NCBI GenBank assembly: GCA_030425425.1
Contig: JAUIAO010000014.1
Span: forward strand, 1 to 64,000
Length of the DNA: 64,000 bases
Direction of reading: 5' to 3'
Source of the DNA: Bacteroidia bacterium
Lineage (GTDB): Bacteria; Bacteroidota; Bacteroidia; Cytophagales; Cyclobacteriaceae
This document shows, one piece after another, positions 54,404-61,098 of the stretch (the stretch's first letter is position 1; each line of letters begins with the position of its first letter). Made by a program: the position numbers and the translations under genes. The notes beneath the pieces are model-generated. The model did no database searches and was not told where the DNA came from. It was given only the letters and a program-made list of their open reading frames with translations.

Positions 54404-54411
54404 CAAATATA
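54404..54411 (-). promoter_or_regulatory. Promoter -7 box for the CDF gene
   Basis: On the minus strand the bases read TATATTTG, a match to TAnnTTTG, 40 bases before the ATG at 54364. Confidence 0.45.
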
Positions 54412-54565
54412 CTGCTCAATTACCTTTCAGGGTAGAGGTTATATTGCTAGTTGCTTAACTATTCTTTAGTTACGTCATCAGAATGGTGATATTGGTTGCT
54501 TTATTAAAGCATATAACGACATTGTATTTTGTATGTTTAAGTCAGAGGTTTTTGATCTATGGATT

Positions 54566-54609
54566 GTAACAAAAGTCACCGACTAACCATAATCGCAGAA
54601 CTACATTTG
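54566..54609 (+). promoter_or_regulatory. Promoter with Crp/Fnr-type operator upstream of the rhodanese gene
   Basis: GTAAC-AAAA-GTCAC (54566-54579) is followed by the -7 box TACATTTG (54602-54609). The dyad centre is 29.5 bases before the first base of the -7 box, the same spacing as at the DUF2892 promoter (29513-29556). Both dyads are followed by CCG on the plus strand (GTCACCG). Confidence 0.7.
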
Positions 54610-54636
54610 AACTTGAATTCAATTAAATCATAAGAA

Positions 54637-54945
54637 ATGGGATTATTAAGCAAACTCTTCGGAGGAGGAGGACCAAGCAAAATAGAGACATATAAAGAAA
54701 AAGGAGCTGTACTGATCGATGTGAGAACTCCTGGAGAATACAAAAGCGGCCATGTAAAAGGTGCTAAGAATTATCCGGTTCAGAACATTCAGGGTAAAAC
54801 CAAAGAGATCGCAAAAATGAACAAGCCGGTGATCGTTTACTGTGCCTCAGGTGCACGTAGCGGACAGGCAGCAGCGATCCTCAAGAGTGCTGGTATCGAC
54901 TGTATCAATGGCGGTGGATATGGCAAAGTGAGCAGCTACTACTAA
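54637..54945 (+). CDS. Rhodanese-like single-domain protein
   Basis: 102 aa. LIDVRTPGEYKSGHVKGAKNYP and the active-site loop VIVYCASGARSGQAA (Cys near residue 69) are the rhodanese signature; the loop CASGAR is six residues long, as in sulfurtransferases. It passes sulfane sulfur from thiosulfate or persulfides to acceptors. It begins MGLLSKLFGGGG, a small hydrophobic lead that may dock to the membrane. The promoter carries the Crp/Fnr-type dyad shared with the DUF2892 gene; rhodanese and DUF2892 are fused in YgaP of E. coli, which supports a common pathway. Confidence 0.92.
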   Translation: MGLLSKLFGGGGPSKIETYKEKGAVLIDVRTPGEYKSGHVKGAKNYPVQNIQGKTKEIAKMNKPVIVYCASGARSGQAAAILKSAGIDCINGGGYGKVSSYY

Positions 54946-54970
54946 AGACAACAAACACGTATTCTTTTCG

Positions 54971-55003
54971 AGAAAGCCTCGTGGTATTACTGCGGGGCTT
55001 TCT
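54971..55003 (+). terminator. Probable terminator downstream of the rhodanese gene
   Basis: AGAAAGCCTCG (54971-54981) pairs with CGGGGCTTTCT (54993-55003) with one G-T pair. The T tract is short (CTTTCTGT), so termination may be partial. Confidence 0.55.
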
Positions 55004-55105
55004 GTCCACCAGTGGCTTTATTTTTTATTCTGGTTTTGTTTATCCGTCTATGTCTCAAGCCATCACTAGTCTTTCTCTCTTTTGATTTGAGATTACTTAT
55101 TATCA

Positions 55106-56329
55106 ATGAATACTCTCACATTTTCCACCTCCAAAAACAACTATTACTCTTTCCTCTGGCATGCTGTTTTTTTGGCACTGGCCAATAGTTTCATGGATGT
55201 AGATACCGTATTGCCGACTATGATGCTGGAGGCTGGTGGTACGGCGGTGCATGTGGGAGTGATCACAGCCATCATGATAGGAGGCCCCAAAATCACCCAA
55301 CTTGTATTTTCTCCTTTGTTAAATAATAAATCGGTGAAAAAGCCTTACCTGCTTACAGGTATAGGAGCGAGAACCGCCAGTCTGTTTGGGATGGGAATTC
55401 TATTTGCCAATCTTCATGCGCTTGGTTCTGGTATGGCGATTACTTTCATTTTCATATTGCTCACCGCATTCGCATTTGGAGGAGCTTTTGCCGCCATTAG
55501 TTACACGGACATTCTGGGAAAGTCCATGAAGCAGGAGAGCCGCAAAGCCTTTTTCTCTATCAAACAAAGTGTGAACAATGTGGGCGTATTGGTCTCAGCC
55601 TATCTTGTAGGAGTGATTTTGCGCACAATCGAATATCCATCTAATTATAGTTGGCTTTTCGTTATAGCCGGTATTGCTTTGGCGATAGCTTCATTGGGAT
55701 TTTTCCGGATCAAAGAAGTCATCGTCGAGATTCACAAACTCAAAGGAGTTTCCGGGTTTTTGTCTGCTTTGAAGACTGAGGTCAGATCCAATCAAAAGCT
55801 GAAGTACTACATTTTCATGGTTAATACGCTGGGAATTTCTTTGTCCATTCTCCCATTTGTAATGATGTATGTCAAAGGGCAATCTGATGGGAGTGAAAGT
55901 CTTGTTGGTCAGTTTCTGATGCTGAAAGTAGCCTCATCCCTTGCTATTGGATTCCTAATGTTTTGGCTCTCCAAAAAGATTGGCTACAGTCTGATCATGT
56001 ATCTCACTGCCGGAGTGGGAATGTTGATGATTGTGTTGCTCCTTACCGGTTTGGCGTCTGCCTGGTTTGGAATGCTCTTTCTTCTGGGAGGCATCATGAT
56101 CACCATTTATAAGATTGCCACGGATGGGGTGCTGATGGAAGTATCTTCAGATCATAACCGATCACTCTATGTTGGCATCTCTGGTATTGGGAATGTAATT
56201 CCCACGGTTTTTCCGATCATTGGAGGTACAGTTGCACAGATGTTTGGGTTTGAAGTGCTATTCGGGTTTTTGGCGATTCTCCTCGTGCTGGCTATTTACT
56301 TCATCTACAGGTTGGATTGCCAGAAGTAA
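55106..56329 (+). CDS. MFS transporter
   Basis: 407 aa with about 12 hydrophobic helices. The first helix region SFLWHAVFLALANSFMDVDTVLPTMMLEAGGTAVHVG, the loop SPLLNNKSVKKPYLL and the second-half start LKYYIFMVNTLGISLSILPFVMMYVKG fit major facilitator transporters. No signature for a substrate is visible. It stands alone between the rhodanese gene and the convergent barrel gene. Confidence 0.85.
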   Translation: MNTLTFSTSKNNYYSFLWHAVFLALANSFMDVDTVLPTMMLEAGGTAVHVGVITAIMIGGPKITQLVFSPLLNNKSVKKPYLLTGIGARTASLFGMGILFANLHALGSGMAITFIFILLTAFAFGGAFAAISYTDILGKSMKQESRKAFFSIKQSVNNVGVLVSAYLVGVILRTIEYPSNYSWLFVIAGIALAIASLGFFRIKEVIVEIHKLKGVSGFLSALKTEVRSNQKLKYYIFMVNTLGISLSILPFVMMYVKGQSDGSESLVGQFLMLKVASSLAIGFLMFWLSKKIGYSLIMYLTAGVGMLMIVLLLTGLASAWFGMLFLLGGIMITIYKIATDGVLMEVSSDHNRSLYVGISGIGNVIPTVFPIIGGTVAQMFGFEVLFGFLAILLVLAIYFIYRLDCQK

Positions 56330-56472
56330 TTCTACTCTTTTAATGATTCTCTAAACCTTGTCAAAGAGGTAATAATTAGGTTTTCAAAACTTCCCTTTAG
56401 GGTTAGGGTTAAGAGGATTTGAAAATCGAAATATGTGAGCATAAGATGAGGACTATTAAAATGAGCAAAAAA

Positions 56473-56497
56473 AAAGCGGCCCAACTAAAACCGCTTT
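56473..56497 (-). terminator. Terminator downstream of the outer-membrane barrel gene
   Basis: AAAGCGG (56473-56479) pairs with CCGCTTT (56491-56497). On the minus strand the stem runs into nine or more T. Confidence 0.85.
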
Positions 56498-56519
56498 GTA
56501 CTTTGACCAGACTAACGAA

Positions 56520-57623
56520 TCAAAGTGTGATTCCGAATGTGATGGCGTTTAATCCAGGGCTACCTGCTGGTCCTCGTCCTTCAGCAAATACTTCGTTCAA
56601 ATCATACTGAGCGAATAAATCCAAACCTTTGTAGCCGATCTGCGCGCGCACTCCATATCTGAAGTTGTTGAGGTAGAAGCTGTCAGAATCTTTGTCTTTC
56701 TGTTTTTTACCATCTTCCTCGTACTTGTAAACGGCTCGCCCACCTATTCTGTATCCGGCATATCCTCCCAGGCCAAGTCTGATACCTTGCTTTTTGTATG
56801 ACTTGAAGCTGATACTTCCGCGCTCCAGGTTCTTCACTCTTTTTCTTCCTTTGGAAAAATCTAGCACTGGCACCATGCTCACATTGATGTATGGAGCGGT
56901 TAGTTTGCTGTAGATGCTGCTGGTAGTTGTTGGTGCTTCTACAATTTCGATGTTGTTATCACCCTTGGTAATCAGGTTGTCAGCATCCTGCATTTTCCAG
57001 TTGTACCAGCTCACACCCATGCCCCACTCCATAAATAATGGACCTGTAAGCCAGGTTTTGTTCACACTATTGAGGGCGATGTACCAGCTGCCCCATGGCT
57101 TCACTGCATAGTTCTGATTATTTTCATCCGGGAATGCACCACCTTCCATCCAGTTATTTGTTCCAATGTCGATATTGAAAGAGTTGTCTGTTCTGTCGAT
57201 TGACCTATCCTCATATTCGTGTTTATAAACAGGTAGGTCATCATCAAATTCATCTTCCAGATCGTCCCAATCTTCGGCATCTACCAGCAGTTCCATATTA
57301 CCGATTTTGATTTTAGTCTTGGCACTGCTCCCTTCACCAAAGACAATCGTAGTGTCTTTGAGGTACTTTTTGCCATTGGCATCTTCCAGTTCTATACGTT
57401 CTATTTTTTTAGACTTCAATGCCGTGTTGAGATCTTTGATCATTTGATTTACATCATATCGCTCTATGTCTTTTAGTGCATCTCTATCAGTGGTATAGAT
57501 GGTGATTTTGCTTTTACTGTTGAGTTCTATGACCACTGTATCTCCATCCGTGTGGCTCGTGGTGGCGAAGCTTGAGTACAGCAATCCCACCAACATCATC
57601 AATGTTATTCCTATCTTTTTCAT
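56520..57623 (-). CDS. Outer-membrane beta-barrel protein of unknown function
   Basis: 367 aa. Signal peptide ends LLYSSFAT (about 21). An acidic N-terminal half (DAEDWDDLEDEFDDDLPVY near 114-132) precedes an 8- to 10-stranded barrel (WYIALNSVNKTWLTGPLFMEWGMGVSWYNWK ... FAQYDLNEVF ... AITFGITL, ending in an aromatic/hydrophobic strand). Similar proteins often follow ECF sigma and anti-sigma genes in Bacteroidota, as here. Function not known. Confidence 0.8.
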   Translation of the reverse strand: MKKIGITLMMLVGLLYSSFATTSHTDGDTVVIELNSKSKITIYTTDRDALKDIERYDVNQMIKDLNTALKSKKIERIELEDANGKKYLKDTTIVFGEGSSAKTKIKIGNMELLVDAEDWDDLEDEFDDDLPVYKHEYEDRSIDRTDNSFNIDIGTNNWMEGGAFPDENNQNYAVKPWGSWYIALNSVNKTWLTGPLFMEWGMGVSWYNWKMQDADNLITKGDNNIEIVEAPTTTSSIYSKLTAPYINVSMVPVLDFSKGRKRVKNLERGSISFKSYKKQGIRLGLGGYAGYRIGGRAVYKYEEDGKKQKDKDSDSFYLNNFRYGVRAQIGYKGLDLFAQYDLNEVFAEGRGPAGSPGLNAITFGITL

Positions 57624-57736
57624 AATTCTTTGAGTTTTTGAAAATGGCCGTTTGTCAATTCTTCAATTATTGCTCTAGAGTTTCTCAATAATCTGGCTGA
57701 GTAACGGGCTCATTTTCTGGTTCTTTTATTTTGAGT

Positions 57737-58363
57737 TTAGTTTCTGCTTAACAATTGGTTTTTCGCGTCCCGGATATCTGCCAGTAGAGTGGCCGGCTCA
57801 AGGTCTTTTGACAGATATTCCAAAAATTGCCCGAAGTTGTTTGTTTTGGTTGTATCAGGTTTATTGGATGCGATGTATGTGATTTTTACTTTGTTTTCTG
57901 GTATTTCAATTCCATTGATATCTATGAGCCGAATGTTTTCTTTCAGTTCTGATTTGATGGAAGTTTCATTAATGGAAGCCAGTGAAAGCATTTCGAATTT
58001 CCTGGTGAGTATTTGTTCTCTCGTTTCTAATGGTGTTTTTATTGCTGGAGCTTCTTCTCTTGTTTTTTCAACTTTGCGTGACTTATTAGTAGTGGGCACA
58101 TTCCATTCATAATTAAAGGTTTTAGTGGCACTCGGATGATCAATGCTGGCTACATATGGAGCGTTGTTTTCTTCTGGTATATAATTCCAAATCACCAATG
58201 CAGCAGTGAATATGATGCTGATCGCCGCAGCTACTTGCCAGATGATTACTTTATTCTTTTTCCCAGCAATCTGGCCCTGGACCTGATCCCAGCTTGCTGG
58301 GGCAGGGGTCATCTCGAACTGATCGAGGCCTTCCCTGAATAGTCTGTCTATATTATTTGCCAT
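57737..58363 (-). CDS. Membrane protein downstream of an ECF sigma factor, likely anti-sigma factor
   Basis: 208 aa. The N-terminal 35 residues (NIDRLFREGLDQFEMTPAPASWDQVQGQI) are typical of the short cytoplasmic part of Bacteroidota anti-sigma-like proteins. One TM helix follows (VIIWQVAAAISIIFTAALVIW, about 39-59), then a periplasmic tail of 145 residues. The gene overlaps the sigma factor by 11 bases. No zinc (HxxxCxxC) motif is seen, so it is not a ZAS-type anti-sigma. The role is inferred from context. Confidence 0.75.
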   Translation of the reverse strand: MANNIDRLFREGLDQFEMTPAPASWDQVQGQIAGKKNKVIIWQVAAAISIIFTAALVIWNYIPEENNAPYVASIDHPSATKTFNYEWNVPTTNKSRKVEKTREEAPAIKTPLETREQILTRKFEMLSLASINETSIKSELKENIRLIDINGIEIPENKVKITYIASNKPDTTKTNNFGQFLEYLSKDLEPATLLADIRDAKNQLLSRN

Positions 58364-58949
58364 TGCTATTTTGTTTAAGTTCCTTTTCTTGTAATTGTAG
58401 GAGCTTGGTTTGCAGTATTTTGCGCGCCCTGCTCAGTTGTGATTTACTGGTGTTTTCATTGATTTTCAGCATCTCTGCAATCTCCTTGTGATTATAACCT
58501 TCAATTGCATACAGGTTAAAGACAGTTCGATAGCCTACAGGCAGTTCAGCTATCAACGCCATTAGATCCGCGGTTTCCAGATTGCTTTCCAAAGACTGAA
58601 AATCCGGTTCCGAATCGGCTTTGTCCACCTCTACCTCCAGCGACATGTTTTTATTTTTACGGATGTACATCAGACTTTCATTTACCATGATTCGTCTCAC
58701 CCATCCTTCAAAACTCCCATCTCCCTGATACTGACTCAATTTTTCAAATAACTTCACCATCCCACCAATCATCACATGTTCTGCCTCATCTCTGTCATGA
58801 ATGTACCGAAAACAAACCCCGAGCATTTTGGGAGCGAAGCGTTCATATAGCTCTTTCTGAGCCTTCTGTCTGCCTCGTCTGCAGTCAGCTATGAGCTGTT
58901 CTTCAGTGTTTGATTTGTTGATCCGCAACATGTTTAAGTTGGTGTTCAT
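58353..58949 (-). CDS. ECF-type RNA polymerase sigma factor
   Basis: 198 aa. Region 2 is ELYERFAPKMLGVCFRYIHDRDEAEHVMIGGMVKLFEKLSQYQGDGSFEGWVRRIMVNESLMYIRK and region 4 is IAELPVGYRTVFNLYAIEGYNHKEIAEMLKINENTSKSQLSRARKIL. It directs RNA polymerase to its own set of promoters. The linker is longer than usual and acidic. It overlaps the putative anti-sigma gene and is followed by an outer-membrane barrel gene; this three-gene run may be a signal pathway from the envelope. Confidence 0.94.
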   Translation of the reverse strand: MNTNLNMLRINKSNTEEQLIADCRRGRQKAQKELYERFAPKMLGVCFRYIHDRDEAEHVMIGGMVKLFEKLSQYQGDGSFEGWVRRIMVNESLMYIRKNKNMSLEVEVDKADSEPDFQSLESNLETADLMALIAELPVGYRTVFNLYAIEGYNHKEIAEMLKINENTSKSQLSRARKILQTKLLQLQEKELKQNSNGK

Positions 58950-59122
58950 GGGGAAGATGCACAGGTTGATTCAGAAGTTGCGTGAAGAATTGATTTTTTT
59001 AGAATTTATTCAAAAAACCATTTAAAAACGTCAAATCGAACTTTTATTAGGGGTAGCTCTATATGGTCCAGGTTTGCCAATGTGTGAATTAGTCAATAAT
59101 TTGGCTGGAAATCAAGCTACCT

Positions 59123-59845
59123 ATGGACAAGATTAAAATCTTAATTGTTGAAGATGAATGGATCACTTCAGAAGAGATCAAAGAGATCTTGAAAAAGAAT
59201 CAATTCCATGTAGTTGGTCAGGCGGAAGACGCTGCTTCTGCACTAGATTTGGTAGCGAATGAAACACCAGATATTGCCTTGTTAGATATCAATATCAAGG
59301 GTGAATTAGACGGGATAGAGCTTGCTAAGAAACTCAGAAGTCAGCATGATCTGGCGATCATCTTTTTAACAGCCTATGATGATAATCGATTTCTAGATCG
59401 AGCAAAAGAGGTTGACCCTGAAGCGTACATTGTAAAACCCTTTCAGGAAAAGAATCTGGTAGTAGCCCTGAAGATGGCTTTTCAAAAGATGGCGACTCAG
59501 CAAAAAAATGAGGAGGAGGAAGTATTTGTTCTGAAGGATCGGATCTTTTTAAAAGATGGCACCAGATTTTACAAGGTCGGGTTGAACAGCATTTTGTATG
59601 TAGAAGCCGATGGAAGCTATTGTAAAATCTTAACACAAACCAACAAGTATACTCTAGCTATCAACCTGAAGAACTTTGAATCAAAAATTGAACATCCATC
59701 TATATTAAGGTGTCATCGATCTTATCTGGTTAATCTGGAACACATAGATGCTATTGAAGGCAATCAACTTTTTATAGGGGATAAATCCATTCCGATAAGT
59801 CAGTCACAATATGATCAGGTAATCAAACGGCTAAAGTTGATTTGA
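59123..59845 (+). CDS. LytTR-family response regulator
   Basis: 240 aa. Receiver domain: VEDE at 9-12, phosphoacceptor Asp55 (IALLDINIKGELDG), TAYDD and KPF. The C-terminal LytTR DNA-binding domain (about 140-240) has ILYVEADGSYCKILTQTNKYTLAINLKNFE and LRCHRSYLVNLEHIDAIEGN. It binds DNA as an elongated beta fold. No sensor kinase is adjacent. It is followed by two secreted protein genes that may be its targets (inference). Confidence 0.93.
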   Translation: MDKIKILIVEDEWITSEEIKEILKKNQFHVVGQAEDAASALDLVANETPDIALLDINIKGELDGIELAKKLRSQHDLAIIFLTAYDDNRFLDRAKEVDPEAYIVKPFQEKNLVVALKMAFQKMATQQKNEEEEVFVLKDRIFLKDGTRFYKVGLNSILYVEADGSYCKILTQTNKYTLAINLKNFESKIEHPSILRCHRSYLVNLEHIDAIEGNQLFIGDKSIPISQSQYDQVIKRLKLI

Positions 59846-59874
59846 GCTAATTTTGTTTACAAAGTATTTCCATA

Positions 59875-59900
59875 CAATTAGAAAGAAATTGTTCTAATTG
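59875..59900. promoter_or_regulatory. Inverted repeat upstream of the beta-helix protein gene
   Basis: CAATTAGAA (59875-59883) and TTCTAATTG (59892-59900) form a perfect 9-base inverted repeat around 8 bases. No T tract follows, so a protein-binding site is as likely as an RNA stem. Confidence 0.4.
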
Positions 59901-60005
59901 ACAAATCTCAAGGTTTCTGAAGTTTATGGTATTGCTATTTTCAGGTAGCCATTTATGGTGATTCATTTTACCTGTAATAACCAAAACCAACTAAATAGAT
60001 TAAAC

Positions 60006-61091
60006 ATGAAACCTACAAAAAGCATCAAAATAAAATTTCTTAACAAGATTATAGGGGCATTCATCGCCTTAGTAGGAGTGACCTCTTTAGCCAATGCTGC
60101 TACTCTTACTGTAGATAATAAAACTAACGCTGTAGCTATGTATTCTAGTTTACAGGATGCCATCACAGCAGCAAGTTCTGGGGATGTGATCCTCGTAGCA
60201 GGATCGGCAACTTCTTATGGAGGAATTATTATTGATAAACAGCTAACACTTATCGGCGCAGGATACAAATCTGATACTCAGATAGGTTTGGGAACAACTT
60301 TAAGTTCAATAGCTTTTCATGACGGATCAGCAAACTCTAGCGTTTCAGGATTTGTAACAGGATCAATCACAGGTGGGAAAAACGCGAGTGGTATTGTGGT
60401 TGAAAGATGCCAAATCACGAAGTATTCAACTGGTAGTAGTGGTCAAACAGATAATGAAATGACCTTTAGAAATTGTGTTTTTATTTCACCACAATATACG
60501 GGTAGTACTATCACAGCTAGTTTTTATACTCCATCTCAGATAACCCTCCAGAATTGTGTTTTTTCAGTTTCCAGTTGGTATTCAGATCATGTGCTAAATT
60601 CTACATTAGCCACATCAAATGTAATATTTGATCATTGTTTGTTTATTGGAGGAAAGTTTACACAAGATCAATGCGAAGGAGTAATAGTTTCTAATTCCAT
60701 TTTTATCAATTCAAGAGCAAATGGTGCCACCAATTCTTCCTTCAGTAATAATATAACCGACGGTACTCAAATCTTCGTAGCAAATACAAATACTGGGGGT
60801 AATAATCTTAATGAAACTGATCCGCTTTTTTCTAATGAATCCAATAATGTTTTTGAATATACAGATGACTATAGATTGCAAACTGGGTCACCTGCAATAG
60901 GTGCTGCTTCTGATGGTACAGATATTGGGATTTACGGAGGGAGTTATCCTTTTCCTGAAGGAGGTGAAGGAGAATATTTAATGGCCGCATCACCTAAAAT
61001 CCCGCAGATCTATGAAATGAATATTGAAAATGCTTCCGTACCTGTAAGCGGTACTCTAAGCGTACAGGTGAAAGCTAAGAAAATAGACTAA
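60006..61091 (+). CDS. Secreted right-handed beta-helix-like protein
   Basis: 361 aa from the ATG at 60006; an earlier in-frame ATG/GTG would add 17 residues in front of the signal peptide. The signal ends SLANAAT (about 34). The sequence VAMYSSLQDAITAASSGDVILVAGSATSYGGIIIDKQLTLIGAGY is the usual start of pectate-lyase-like parallel beta-helix domains, and the rungs continue with IVVERCQI, MTFRNCVFI, ITLQNCVFS and VIFDHCLFI, then GSPAIGAASDGTDIGIYGG. No T9SS tail is clear. It lies 7 bases before the large adhesin-like gene and is probably in one operon. Confidence 0.82.
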   Translation: MKPTKSIKIKFLNKIIGAFIALVGVTSLANAATLTVDNKTNAVAMYSSLQDAITAASSGDVILVAGSATSYGGIIIDKQLTLIGAGYKSDTQIGLGTTLSSIAFHDGSANSSVSGFVTGSITGGKNASGIVVERCQITKYSTGSSGQTDNEMTFRNCVFISPQYTGSTITASFYTPSQITLQNCVFSVSSWYSDHVLNSTLATSNVIFDHCLFIGGKFTQDQCEGVIVSNSIFINSRANGATNSSFSNNITDGTQIFVANTNTGGNNLNETDPLFSNESNNVFEYTDDYRLQTGSPAIGAASDGTDIGIYGGSYPFPEGGEGEYLMAASPKIPQIYEMNIENASVPVSGTLSVQVKAKKID

Positions 61092-61098
61092 TTACATC

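Noticed and set aside
56419-56610. 63-codon open frame on the plus strand
   Set aside because: It runs through the terminator and antisense to the end of the barrel gene; no protein-like features.
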